Origin: Bordetella genomosp. 1
GTDB lineage: Bacteria > Pseudomonadota > Gammaproteobacteria > Burkholderiales > Burkholderiaceae_B
Direction: 5' to 3'
Length of the DNA: 64,000 bases
Assembly: GCF_002261335.1 (NCBI RefSeq)
Contig: NZ_NEVL01000004.1
Coordinates: forward strand, 620,001 to 684,000
Below the pieces are notes generated by a model. The model was not told where the DNA came from and ran no database searches. It saw nothing but the letters and a program-made list of their open reading frames with translations. The translations under genes were made by a program, and so were the position numbers. Below are positions 42,558 through 50,795 of the stretch, one piece after another (position 1 is the stretch's first letter; the number at the start of each line of letters is the position of its first letter).

Positions 42558-43643
42558 TCAGAAGCGGTGCCGCAGACCGACCACCACCACCGTACTCGAC
42601 TGGCCCTCCTCGAAGGCGAAGTTCTTCGCGTAGGAGGTCATGGCGTAGACATTGGTGCGCTTGGAGATGTCGTAGTTGTAGCCAAGGCTGTACATGTCCA
42701 TCGTGGCATCGCCGGCGTTGGGCACCGCGCGCTGCCACGTTGCCATCAGCTTGCCGGAGCCGCCCACCGGCATGCTGCCGCCGAACATGTAGCCTGTCAC
42801 CTTGAGCCCCGGGAGCGACTGGGTGTCGGGGAAGTCGACCGAGTTCTTGGGACCGCTGCCGGTGAAGATGTTGATGCCCTGGCCGCCGAACCAGCCGTCG
42901 CGGGTCTGGCCGACGGCGGCCGCCAGCTTGATCACCTCGAAGTCATAGGCCGCGCCCAGGCTCCACGCGCGGGGCGTGGCGGGATCGGTGACCTTGTCGG
43001 ACATGCGCAGCTCTTCGTAGGCCAGCGCGGCAAACAGGGGGCCGTTGGAATACTTGAGCGCGGCGCCGATGCCGCGGGTGTTGGCCGCGTTGGCGTAGCC
43101 CGACTGGCCGATGTTGTTGTCGTCGACGTTGAAGGAATAGTTGGCGCCGAACTGGAAGCCGTTGATGCTGGGGCTCTGGTACATCACCATGTTGTCGTAG
43201 CGCGAGTTGGCCGAGCTGAACGACGCGCCGAACCAGGACTGGCCCCAGCCGAACGGATCGACGTCACCGAAGTAGAGCGAGGTGATGTTGTCCTGGCGGC
43301 CGAGCTCGATCTTGCCCCAATCCGGGCTGCTGAGCCCGACCAGCGCCTTGCGGCCGAAGGCCCGGCGGCCCTGGCCGGGCTTGCCGTTGAGCGGATTGAA
43401 GCCCGCTTCGAGCGCGAAGATCGCGCTCAGGCCGTCGCCCAGGTCTTCGGTGCCGCGCAACCCCCAGCGCCCACCGCTGATCGTGCCCGACACCATGCCG
43501 AACTTCGATTGGGATACACCTTCGCCCGTGATCTTCTGATAGCCGATGCCGGTATCGATCACGCCATAGAGGGTGACGGTGGCCGCGTGCGCGGAGCCGG
43601 TCATGGCGGCAAGGATCGCGGCGCAAAGCAAAGACTTTTTCAT
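42558..43643 (-). CDS. General outer-membrane porin (Bordetella-type), copy 1
   Basis: A 361-residue porin starting at ATG 43643 (MKKSLLCAAILAAMTGSAHA, signal peptide). The mature start ATVTLYGVIDTGIGYQKITG, the internal GGRWGLRGTEDLGDGLSAIF, LFGRK-like and SKRTNVYAMTSYAKNF segments, and the C-terminal VVVVGLRHRF with terminal Phe are standard for betaproteobacterial trimeric porins. It would pass small hydrophilic solutes. A second, related porin lies just upstream on the same strand, and the two differ clearly in surface-loop regions. Confidence 0.95.
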   Translation of the reverse strand: MKKSLLCAAILAAMTGSAHAATVTLYGVIDTGIGYQKITGEGVSQSKFGMVSGTISGGRWGLRGTEDLGDGLSAIFALEAGFNPLNGKPGQGRRAFGRKALVGLSSPDWGKIELGRQDNITSLYFGDVDPFGWGQSWFGASFSSANSRYDNMVMYQSPSINGFQFGANYSFNVDDNNIGQSGYANAANTRGIGAALKYSNGPLFAALAYEELRMSDKVTDPATPRAWSLGAAYDFEVIKLAAAVGQTRDGWFGGQGINIFTGSGPKNSVDFPDTQSLPGLKVTGYMFGGSMPVGGSGKLMATWQRAVPNAGDATMDMYSLGYNYDISKRTNVYAMTSYAKNFAFEEGQSSTVVVVGLRHRF

Positions 43644-43725
43644 TGGAGATTTCCCTTTGGTCGAGGAACCATGCGCACGACGGCTCGGACCTCGCGTCGC
43701 GCCCGCCGCGCATGACTGCCAATGC

Positions 43726-43753
43726 ATCCTAGGGACACCAATTTTTATGTCTG
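43726..43753 (-). promoter_or_regulatory. Promoter of porin 1
   Basis: TAGGAT (-10, complement of 43726-43731) about 85 bp before the start. The surrounding sequence GTCCCTAGGATGC also occurs before porin 2, with the same AT-rich run just upstream. The -35 box is weak in this copy. Confidence 0.5.
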
Positions 43754-44070
43754 CGGCCTGCCCGGGATCTCGGACATACGATGTCGGCTACACGCAAAAA
43801 ACGCCGGAATATCGGACGATCAAGGCGATGATCGCGGGGAACGAAATGTGGGTATTGAGGCTCGCGCACCGTGGCCGCGCCGGCCTCGGGATCGGACGAA
43901 CGATGGACAAACAACACGCGCGCGCGGGCCGCGCGAGACGTGCCGGCAGGCCGTTCGCGCGCAGTGTCGCGCGACCGTCATGGCAGGGAGGGGAGACGGC
44001 AACGCCGCGGGAATGCGCCGGTGCGGCGCGCGGCCGTTGCGATCGCGCCGGAGGCGGCGCGACGGGAAAA
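43754..44070. other. Intergenic region between porin 1 promoter and repeat copy 2
   Basis: About 317 bp without a supported gene. Short frames here have no ribosome site or family marks. It separates the tandem porin units. Confidence 0.4.
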
Positions 44071-44170
44071 CCGGATTCGGGAGAGCAGGCTGGCGGTGGA
44101 GCTAGGGAGGTGGCCGCCTTTTTCGCGTCTGTGGCCGGGTAAGACGTCCAGCCCACTCACCCGAACCCGG
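44071..44170. repeat. 100-bp dispersed element with terminal inverted repeats, copy 2
   Basis: Exactly the length of copy 1 (42418-42517), with only a handful of differences in the core. The left end is CCGGATTCGGGAGAGCAGG and the right end is the inverted CAGCCCACTCACCCGAACC. It lies 52 bp after the stop of porin 2. Right after it, TTCGGGAGCGCC repeats the start of the element as a fragment. Confidence 0.85.
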
Positions 44171-44222
44171 TTCGGGAGCGCCCCGCGGCGCGGCGAAGGT
44201 GCGCCGCGGGGTGCAGGTCCGC

Positions 44223-45332
44223 TTAGAAGCGGTGGCGAACGCCCACGATCGCCACGGTGCTCTTCACGTCTTCCTGGAAGGCGAAGTTCTTGGCGTACGA
44301 ACCGAGCGCGTACAGATTGGTGCGCTTGGACAGGTCGTAGGTGTAGCCGATGCTGAACACGTTCAGCGTGGCGTCGTCACCATTGAGCTTGTCGTTCTTG
44401 GGCGCCGAACGCTGCCACGAAGCGAGCAGGTTGCTGGCGCCGCCGATCGGCAGGCTCAGGCCGACCAGGTAGGAGTTGGCGCGGAAGCCGTCGGCCGCCA
44501 CGTTCGAGCCGAAGCCGGCGGCGCTGGCGGTGCCGCTGCCGAAGGCGTTGATGCCTTGGCCGCCGAACCAGCCGTCACGCGTCTGGCTGAAGGCCAGGGC
44601 CAGCTTCAGGACTTCGAAGTCGTACGAAGCGCCGAGGATCCACTGCTTGGGCGTGGCTTCGGTGTCGACGTTGTTCGACAGGTTCAGCTGGTCGTACGAC
44701 AGGGCCACGTTCAGCGGGCCGTTGACGTAGCGGGCGCCGGCGGTGATGCCGCGGGTGTTGTCGGCGGTGGCGAAGCCGGTCTGGGCGGCGGTCGTGTCGG
44801 CCACGTTGAACGAGTAACCGGCGCCGAACTGGAAGCCGCTGAACGACGGGGTCTGGTACATGACCATGTTGTCGTAGCGGACGGTGTTGGCGGCGCTGAA
44901 GGCGTTGCCGATGTTGGCCTGGCCGTAGCTGGCGCCGAACGGATCGATCGCGCCGAAGTACTTCGAGGCGATGTTGGTCTGGCGGCCGAAGTCCAGTTGG
45001 CCCCACGAGCTGCTCTTCAGGCCGACGGTGGCTTGACGGCCGAACAGGCGGCTGTTCTGGCCCGATTGGCCGTTGGCGGAGTTGAAGCCGCTTTCCAGCA
45101 CGAAGACAGCGCTCAGGCCATCGCCCAGGTCTTCGGAACCGCGCAGGCCCCAACGCGAGCCGCTCGACACGCCGTTGGCCATGCCGAACTTCGATTGATG
45201 ATCGTCACCACCCTTGATGCGCTGATAACCGATACCGGTGTCGATCAGGCCATAGAGCGTCACGGAGGTTTCCGCCTGGGCGGTGCCAGCCATGGCGGCC
45301 AGAACGGCAGCGCCGAGCAAAGTCTTTTTCAT
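44223..45332 (-). CDS. General outer-membrane porin (Bordetella-type), copy 2
   Basis: A 369-residue porin beginning MKKTLLGAAVLAAMAGTAQA. It shares the barrel segments of copy 1: TLYGLIDTGIGYQRIKGGDD, SRWGLRGSEDLGDGLSAVFV, DNMVMYQTPSFSGFQFGAGY, KRTNLYALGSYAKNFAFQED and a C-terminal VAIVGVRHRF. Codon use looks more uniform and favours highly expressed codons compared with copy 1, so this may be the main porin. The same promoter core lies upstream. Confidence 0.95.
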   Translation of the reverse strand: MKKTLLGAAVLAAMAGTAQAETSVTLYGLIDTGIGYQRIKGGDDHQSKFGMANGVSSGSRWGLRGSEDLGDGLSAVFVLESGFNSANGQSGQNSRLFGRQATVGLKSSSWGQLDFGRQTNIASKYFGAIDPFGASYGQANIGNAFSAANTVRYDNMVMYQTPSFSGFQFGAGYSFNVADTTAAQTGFATADNTRGITAGARYVNGPLNVALSYDQLNLSNNVDTEATPKQWILGASYDFEVLKLALAFSQTRDGWFGGQGINAFGSGTASAAGFGSNVAADGFRANSYLVGLSLPIGGASNLLASWQRSAPKNDKLNGDDATLNVFSIGYTYDLSKRTNLYALGSYAKNFAFQEDVKSTVAIVGVRHRF

Positions 45333-45414
45333 TGGAGGTATCCCATTAATTGAAGAAGCATGCGCATCGGCTCGGACCTTGCGTCAACCACCGCAGCGCG
45401 CATGACAGGAACGC

Positions 45415-45442
45415 ATCCTAGGGACGCCATTTTTAATTTCAG
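45415..45442 (-). promoter_or_regulatory. Promoter of porin 2
   Basis: -10 TAGGAT (complement of 45415-45420) and -35 CTGAAA (complement of 45437-45442) with a 16-bp spacer, about 83 bp before the start. The core GTCCCTAGGATGC is shared with porin 1. Confidence 0.5.
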
Positions 45443-45578
45443 TGACAGACGCGGGATTACCCGGGATGCATCGAAAAACACCGGATTTTCTGTGGCATCG
45501 GGCCGACGCAATGTAAATGACGCGCAGGCGCAAAACCCGCGTCATGCGCGTGTGCTATGCCGTCAATGTGGCGCGCGC

Positions 45579-45608
45579 AAAAAAAACGCCAGGCCCGCGG
45601 GCCTGGCG
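45579..45608 (-). terminator. Terminator of the PepE-DUF1177-AroM-Bug operon
   Basis: On the minus strand, CGCCAGGCC, loop CGCG and GGCCTGGCG are followed by eight T. It lies 38 bp after the Bug receptor stop. Confidence 0.9.
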
Positions 45609-45646
45609 TCGTCGCTTAAGCCGCCGCGCAATGCGCGGCAGCGCGG

Positions 45647-46639
45647 TCACTGCTCGAGGCTGATGTTGGCCGCCTTGACGATGTCGGCCCACTGCTGGCG
45701 ATCCTTCTCCAGGAATTCGCCGAACTGCGCCGAGCTCATGCCGGTGACCGGCTCCGAACCCAGCGTGGCCATCTTCTCGATCAGCGCGGGCTGCTTCAGC
45801 ACGTCCTGCAACGCGGCGTAGTAGGTCTCGCGCGCCTCGGCGGGCAGGCCGGCCGGGGCGAACACGCCCTGCCAGGTCGGCATGTTGAAGCCGGTCAGGC
45901 CCTGCTCGTCGAGCGTCGGCACGTTCGGCAGCTGCGGCGCGCGCTTGATCGACGCCACGCCGATGGCCTTCACCTTGCCCTGCTGCACCAGCGGCGCGGC
46001 GGTCGAGATGTTGTCCATGGTCATGGCGATGTGGCCGCCCAGCAGGTCGGTGATCACGGGGGCCGCGCCACGGTAGGCGGCGTGCGGCACCTTCACGCCG
46101 AGCTTGTACAGCATGGTCTCGGCGATCAGGTGATTCGAGATGCCCACGCCGGCCGTGCCATAGGTGGCGGTCGGCGTCTTCTGGAAGTATTCCTTCAGCT
46201 CGGGCAGCGTGTTGGCCGGCACGTCCTTGTTGACGATCACGACGTTGGGCTGCGTGGCCACCAGCGTGATCGGCGTGAAGTCGGCGGGCTTGTAGTTGGT
46301 GCCCTTGGGATTGAGCACGTGCGTGATGGCCATCGAGCCGGCCGCGGCGATGCCGATGGCGTAGCCGTCGTTGGCCGACTGGCTCAGGCGGTAGGCCATG
46401 ATGTTGCCGCCCGCGCCGGCGAGGTTCTCGACCACGACGGGTTGGCCCAGGCGCTGCGACAGCGGCTCGGCCAGCATGCGGGCCAGCAGGTCCGCGGAGC
46501 CGCCGGGCGCGAAGCCCACCAGCAGCCGCACGGGCTTGGTGGGCTTCCAGGCGTCGGCCGCCAGGACGGGGGTGGCGGCGGCCAGGGTGCTGGCGGCGAA
46601 CAGGGCGCCAGCGGCGCGATGCAGGGTACGGCTGAACAT
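45647..46639 (-). CDS. Bug-family periplasmic receptor
   Basis: A 330-residue binding protein starting at ATG 46639 behind AGGAGTG. The signal peptide is FSRTLHRAAGALFAASTLAA, cleaved after VLA. Bug motifs: WKPTKPVRLLVGFAPGGSAD, VVENLAGAGGNIMAYRLSQS and VPHAAYRGAAPVITDLLGGH. It is the last gene of the operon with AroM, DUF1177 and PepE, 84 bp after aroM. No TctAB partner is nearby. The ligand is unknown but likely relates to the peptide-like or amide substrate of the neighbouring enzymes. Confidence 0.9.
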   Translation of the reverse strand: MFSRTLHRAAGALFAASTLAAATPVLAADAWKPTKPVRLLVGFAPGGSADLLARMLAEPLSQRLGQPVVVENLAGAGGNIMAYRLSQSANDGYAIGIAAAGSMAITHVLNPKGTNYKPADFTPITLVATQPNVVIVNKDVPANTLPELKEYFQKTPTATYGTAGVGISNHLIAETMLYKLGVKVPHAAYRGAAPVITDLLGGHIAMTMDNISTAAPLVQQGKVKAIGVASIKRAPQLPNVPTLDEQGLTGFNMPTWQGVFAPAGLPAEARETYYAALQDVLKQPALIEKMATLGSEPVTGMSSAQFGEFLEKDRQQWADIVKAANISLEQ

Positions 46640-46723
46640 GAAACGACACTCCTGTGACTTGATTGACGAAGACGGCAAGGTCTCCTCGCGCCGCGCCCGC
46701 CTGGGCGGGACGGCGTTTCTGCT

Positions 46724-47410
46724 TTATTCCAGAATCTGGGCGAGCGACTGCGCCACCATGCGGTTGGACAGCAGCACCGGCCGGCCCGATGCCTGCGCGG
46801 TGGCGCGCCGCATGCGTTCCGCATAGCCCATGCAATGCAGCACGATGAGGTCGCAGTCGGCCAGCGCGCGGCCGGCGGCCTCGAAGCTGGCCTGCGCGCG
46901 CGCCGCATCCGGCTCGTAGGGCGAGGCATGCACGACGCGGGTCTCGCAGGCGAGCGGCGTGGCCAGGTGAAAGGCGTCCACCTGCGCGGCCAGCGGCACC
47001 ACCAGGCCGATGCGGCGGCAGTGGCCCGACAGGCCCGCGATCAGATGGTCCACCACCTGCTGCGGCTCGACCACCAGCGTGCGCATGGGCGCGATGGCGG
47101 TGCCGGTGCACAGCGGCACCAGCACGTCGTAGCCCTGGGTATCCGCCAGGCCCATGATCTCGGCCAGGCGCGTCTCGGCGGCCTGCTTGTCGAGCTCGAT
47201 CTGCGCGCCGTCGCGCATGCGCGTGGCGAAGCGGTAGGCGCCGGGCCGCGGCCGCATGGCCTCGAGCGCCGCGCCGTCCAGTGCGTCGAGCGCGCCGAAC
47301 TCGTCGATGCCCACGTGCGCGCCTAGCAGCGGCGCCATTTCGGGCACGACGTCGCTGCGCGGCGACTGGCCGATGGTGAAGAACGCCACGCGGCGCGCGG
47401 CGGTGCTCAT
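46724..47410 (-). CDS. AroM-family protein
   Basis: A 228-residue protein starting at ATG 47410 (MSTAARRVAFFTIGQSPRSD). The AroM family pattern is clear: the VAFFTIGQSPRSDVVPEM start, the YDVLVPLCTGTAIAPMRTL segment, a VGLVVPLAAQV-like region and the end CDLIVLHCMGYAERMRRAT with VLLSNRMVAQSLAQIL. The fold resembles Asp/Glu racemases and hydantoin racemases, with Cys residues (LCTG, LHCMG) where catalytic Cys would be. The E. coli AroM function is not known. It overlaps the DUF1177 gene by 4 bp. Confidence 0.82.
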   Translation of the reverse strand: MSTAARRVAFFTIGQSPRSDVVPEMAPLLGAHVGIDEFGALDALDGAALEAMRPRPGAYRFATRMRDGAQIELDKQAAETRLAEIMGLADTQGYDVLVPLCTGTAIAPMRTLVVEPQQVVDHLIAGLSGHCRRIGLVVPLAAQVDAFHLATPLACETRVVHASPYEPDAARAQASFEAAGRALADCDLIVLHCMGYAERMRRATAQASGRPVLLSNRMVAQSLAQILE

Positions 47411-48336
47411 GCCGCGCCCGCGTCGCCGTGGCCCAGCGTCTGCAGATGCGCCATCGAGCCGTAGCGGCGTTGCAGCGCCTGCCATTCGGCTTCGTCGAAG
47501 AACTTCAGCACGCCCTGGCCGTACAGATTGGCGACCTCGATGCAGAAGCGCATGGCGACGTCGGCGTCCACCGCGTTGGTGACGCCGGTGGCGCAGCCGG
47601 GCACGGTGGTCTGCGCGGTGAGCGCCACGCCGACCACCGGCGCGTCGGTGACGATGGCCGGCTGCATCAGCGAGTTCACGTGCCACAGCCCGTTTTCGTA
47701 GGGCGTGATGTCCTGCGTGGTGAGCGGCAGCGTGATCGGCAGCTGGCCGCTGACCCAGCCCATCAGGTCGAGCAGGGTTTCGGGAATGCGCAGCAGATAG
47801 CCCTGCTTGGCCACGGGCGTGAGCGCCACGCCGCGCTGGTTCACGAGACGATTGCCGCGCGTGGTGTCGACCGACAGGATCGCCTGCATGGCGGGGTCGA
47901 CTTCGTGCGACATCATCTCGCGCATCGGGAAGGGCGAACGCATCATCGGCACGGGATGGTGCGGGCGCGTGCCGGCGCGCGGGCAGATGTGGGTGCGGAT
48001 GCGCACGGTGCCGGGCAGCACGTCGCCCTGGGCGGCCATGGCCATGATCTTGAGCGCGGCCGCGATGGCGACCACCGCGCCGTCGCTGTCGGACACCAGG
48101 CCCGTGACGGCCGGACGCGCGCCGATGCCGCCGAGACGGCCGACGATGCCGAGCTGCGGCGCGCTGGCATCGGCGCCGGGGATCACGATCGAAAGAAAAT
48201 CGGTGGCGAGGCCGTCGCGCGCGAGGGGGGTGACCTCGACCTCGCAGCGGCCCGCGGCGCGCAGCACGGCGGCGACCGACTCGCCCGTCACGTGGGCCGA
48301 CGACAGCAGCTCAATGGTATCGATGACCTGCTTCAT
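47407..48336 (-). CDS. DUF1177 family protein
   Basis: A 309-residue cytosolic protein without signal peptide. It begins MKQVIDTIELLSSAHVTGES and contains GGIGARPAVTGLVSDSDGAV, VRIRTHICPRAGTRPHHPVP and SVDTTRGNRLV. I recognise this as DUF1177, a family with no assigned reaction that is often found beside AroM-like and peptidase genes. Several conserved His, Asp and Cys residues could form a metal or catalytic site. Four-base overlaps with pepE and aroM show tight co-translation, so it probably acts on the same substrate. Confidence 0.8.
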   Translation of the reverse strand: MKQVIDTIELLSSAHVTGESVAAVLRAAGRCEVEVTPLARDGLATDFLSIVIPGADASAPQLGIVGRLGGIGARPAVTGLVSDSDGAVVAIAAALKIMAMAAQGDVLPGTVRIRTHICPRAGTRPHHPVPMMRSPFPMREMMSHEVDPAMQAILSVDTTRGNRLVNQRGVALTPVAKQGYLLRIPETLLDLMGWVSGQLPITLPLTTQDITPYENGLWHVNSLMQPAIVTDAPVVGVALTAQTTVPGCATGVTNAVDADVAMRFCIEVANLYGQGVLKFFDEAEWQALQRRYGSMAHLQTLGHGDAGAA

Positions 48337-49037
48337 GCCGGCACCTCGACGGCGCCCGGGGCCAACTGCACGGGCGCCTGCGGGCCCAGGAACAGCGTGG
48401 CCTCGTAGGGCCCGACCAGCGTCAGCGCGGCGCCGCGCACGCGCAGGCCGGTGCCTTCGGGCAGGCCCAGCACCGGCATCGCGGGGTTCTTGGCGCAGAA
48501 CTCGGCCAGGCGCTGCGCGCGCGTCTCGCCACGGTGGCCGGGCGGGTGCGCGTTGGTGTAGTGCGGGTTGATCTGGAACGGGATCAGGCCGAGCGCGCCG
48601 AAGCCGCCCGGATCGGTGATCGGCATGTCGTTGGTGGTGCAGATCGTGGGGCAGGCGAGATTGGCGCCGGCGCTCCAGCCCAGGTAGGGCGTGCCGGCGC
48701 GCACGCGCGCGGCCACCACGTCGAGCAGGCCCTGGCGGCGCAGCTCGCCCAGCAGGTTGAAGGTGTTGCCGCCGCCCACGATGACGAGGGCGGCGTGCTC
48801 GAGCGCGGCGCGGGCGTCGGCGGCGCGGTGCAGGCCCTGCACCGCGAGGCCGGTGGGGGCCAGCGCGTCGCTCACCAGCGTGGTGTAGGTGTCCCAGTCA
48901 CGGGTCACGCCGGCAAACGGCACGAACACGGCCGAGGCGCCCGCGGGCAGCCCGGCGATCAGTTCGCGGATGTCGGGCAGCGCATGGACCAGATAGCCCG
49001 CATCGCTGCTGGAATTGCTCAGAAGCAGAAGATTCAT
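48333..49037 (-). CDS. pepE: Dipeptidase E-like serine peptidase (S51 family)
   Basis: A 234-residue enzyme starting at ATG 49037 (MNLLLLSNSSSDAGYLVHAL). Motifs: AALVIVGGGNTFNLL, LGWSAGANLACPTI and FQINPHYTNAHPPGHRGET. Ser122, Asp137 and His159 keep the spacing of the E. coli PepE triad (Ser120, Asp135, His157). PepE cleaves dipeptides that begin with Asp; related enzymes act on other alpha-aspartyl or modified peptides. It follows the IclR gene by 78 bp and overlaps DUF1177 by 4 bp. Confidence 0.88.
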   Translation of the reverse strand: MNLLLLSNSSSDAGYLVHALPDIRELIAGLPAGASAVFVPFAGVTRDWDTYTTLVSDALAPTGLAVQGLHRAADARAALEHAALVIVGGGNTFNLLGELRRQGLLDVVAARVRAGTPYLGWSAGANLACPTICTTNDMPITDPGGFGALGLIPFQINPHYTNAHPPGHRGETRAQRLAEFCAKNPAMPVLGLPEGTGLRVRGAALTLVGPYEATLFLGPQAPVQLAPGAVEVPA

Positions 49038-49115
49038 GGAAGGGATTCCGAGTGAGACGCCGGCCGCGCGTGGGCGGTCCGGCATGCAAAAAAGGGAGGC
49101 GGCTGCGCCGGGCCT

Positions 49116-49883
49116 TCAGCCTTGCCAGAAGGGATCGTGCAACTCGCGGCCGAGCGCGCCGACCTGCTCCAGCACGGACTGCCGCAGCTCGGCCACGCGC
49201 GCCGCGTCGGCCTGGAACGACACGAACGACAGGCACAGCCCACGCAGCTCGCCGGTGGCGGGGTCGCGCACGGCGGCCGCGACCGCGCCGATGCCGGGCA
49301 TGGCCTGGTCGATCGCGACCGCGCAGCGCTCGGCGCGGATCTGCGCCACGCGCGCGGCGAGCTCGCCCACCGTGGCCGGGCAGTCGCGCCCCTCGACCGG
49401 CAGCGCCGCGTCGGGTTGCGCGCCGTACAGCGACTGGAACTCGGCATAGCTCAGGCGCGCCAGCAGCGCCCGGCCCATGGCCGTATCGGCGGCGGCGCGG
49501 CGCGAGCCCGGCGGCGACAGCACCTGCACCGGATGCGAGCCGTTCAGGCGTTGCAGCACCACGGTCTCGTTCTGGTTCAGCGTGGACAGATAGGCGGTGA
49601 GGCCCGAGCTGTCGGACAGGCGCGCCAGCACCGCGCGGCAGGCTTCGTCGAGCGGCGTGGCGGCCATGCCGGCGCGCACCGCCTGCGCCAGCAGCGCGCC
49701 CGCGCGATAGCGGCGCGAGGCGGGATCCTGGTCGAGCAGGCCGTAGGTCTGCATCTGGTTGAGCAGGCGCGACGCGCTGCTCTTGGGCAGGGCCAGCCGG
49801 CTGGCTACTTCGGTGAAGCTGAGCTCCGTGGCGCCTTCCGCATAAAGCGAAAGCACGCGCTGGACGCCGTCGAGAATGCTCAT
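49116..49883 (-). CDS. IclR-family transcriptional regulator
   Basis: A 255-residue regulator; ATG 49883 is used, though a TTG directly upstream could also start it. The winged helix-turn-helix is near residues 5-60 (FTEVASRLALPKSSASRLLN, QMQTYGLLDQDPASRRYRAG). The effector domain runs to the end, with AVAIDQAMPGIGAVAAAVRD and GLCLSFVSFQADAAR. It is first in a minus-strand run with pepE, DUF1177, aroM and a Bug receptor. A GTTCC/GGAAC palindrome just before its start suggests that it binds there. Confidence 0.9.
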   Translation of the reverse strand: MSILDGVQRVLSLYAEGATELSFTEVASRLALPKSSASRLLNQMQTYGLLDQDPASRRYRAGALLAQAVRAGMAATPLDEACRAVLARLSDSSGLTAYLSTLNQNETVVLQRLNGSHPVQVLSPPGSRRAAADTAMGRALLARLSYAEFQSLYGAQPDAALPVEGRDCPATVGELAARVAQIRAERCAVAIDQAMPGIGAVAAAVRDPATGELRGLCLSFVSFQADAARVAELRQSVLEQVGALGRELHDPFWQG

Positions 49884-49887
49884 CAAA

Positions 49888-49913
49888 GTTCCATAAAACG
49901 GAACATAAGTTCC
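49888..49913. promoter_or_regulatory. Candidate IclR operator
   Basis: GTTCC-ATAAAAC-GGAAC (49888-49904), an inverted repeat of the IclR type, plus a further GTTCC (49909-49913) that forms a second inverted pair with the same GGAAC. It lies 5 bp before the iclR start. Confidence 0.6.
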
Positions 49914-50030
49914 TTAATGTCGAACCGAGATTAATCGAAGCGCGCGGGGCGGGTCAAGACACCGGCGGCGCTCGCGCCCCAAACGAAAACGCCGCCCGGA
50001 GGGGCGGCGCGGGGCCGGGCTGCGCGGAGG

Positions 50031-50609
50031 TCAGAGCGCGGGCGCGGCGGCGTGCAGATGTTCGTAGAGGATGGTGCAGCCGATGCCGATCAGGGCGAGG
50101 CCGCCGAGCATCTCGGCGCGCTTGCCGGCCACGCCGCCGATGAAGCGGCCCACCATCACGCCGATCGACACCATCAGCATCGTGGCGAGACCGATCGCGA
50201 GCGCGGTGATGACGATGTTGTTGTCGATGAAGGCCAGGCCCACGCCCACGGCCATCGCGTCGATGCTGGTGGCAAACCCGGTGGCGGCCAGCAGCCAGAA
50301 GGAGTGGCGGGTCACGGGCGCGGCGTCTTCCTCGTCTTTGGCGAAGCCATTGCGGATCATGAGCGCGCCCAGGATACAGAGCATGCCGAAGGCGATCCAG
50401 TGATCCCAGGCCGCCACATACTGGGCGGCCACCGAGCCCAGGGCCCAGCCGATGACGGGCGTGATCGCCTCGATCACGCCGAAGATGAGACCGGTGCGCA
50501 GGGCTTCGCGCAACCTGGGCTTGTGCAGGGCCGCGCCCTTTCCGACCGCGGCCGCGAAGGCATCGGTCGACATCGCGAACGCGAGAACGATCGTGGAAAA
50601 CAGATTCAT
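50031..50609 (-). CDS. mntP: Manganese efflux pump MntP
   Basis: A 192-residue membrane protein with six helices. The two inverted-repeat motifs with acidic residues in the membrane are [20 protein letters not shown] near residue 5 and [20 protein letters not shown] near residue 115; the Asp residues are the expected Mn site. MntP exports excess Mn2+. ATG 50609 is preceded by GAGGAGA. A leader with the yybP-ykoY riboswitch core lies upstream, as in E. coli mntP. Confidence 0.94.
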   Translation of the reverse strand: MNLFSTIVLAFAMSTDAFAAAVGKGAALHKPRLREALRTGLIFGVIEAITPVIGWALGSVAAQYVAAWDHWIAFGMLCILGALMIRNGFAKDEEDAAPVTRHSFWLLAATGFATSIDAMAVGVGLAFIDNNIVITALAIGLATMLMVSIGVMVGRFIGGVAGKRAEMLGGLALIGIGCTILYEHLHAAAPAL

Positions 50610-50626
50610 GGAAGAGGAGATTCGGT

Positions 50627-50795
50627 GCCGGGCGCGTAGACATAGATCGCCTGACGTCGCCCGGCAAGGCTCGTCAGGAATCTATGGTCTCGCCAGGCCG
50701 CTCGGGCTGCACGCGCCATGGCCTGTCGGCCAAGAGTGTTGACGCGCGCCCGGCTCCGCAGGAACCGGAGGCTACTCCCCAAAGGAAGACTGAAG
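50627..50795 (-). ncRNA. yybP-ykoY-type manganese riboswitch in the mntP leader
   Basis: Read on the minus strand, TTTGGGGAGTAGCCTCCGG (50771-50782 region) matches the conserved GGGGAGUAGC start of the yybP-ykoY class. GTCAACACTCTTGG (50730-50743) matches the conserved GUCAACAUACUC element. Downstream, two overlapping stems can form: CATAGA-CCTGACG with CGTCAGG-TCTATG (50641-50688), and GCCGGGCG with CGCCCGGC (50627-50634 with 50658-50665). The second ends close to the ribosome site. Mn2+ binding would free mntP expression. Confidence 0.82.

Noticed and set aside
42418-44170. Peptide starting SGLDVLPGHRREK encoded by both 100-bp repeats
   Set aside because: It is the translation of the repeat itself; the frames continue into unrelated sequence and lack ribosome sites.
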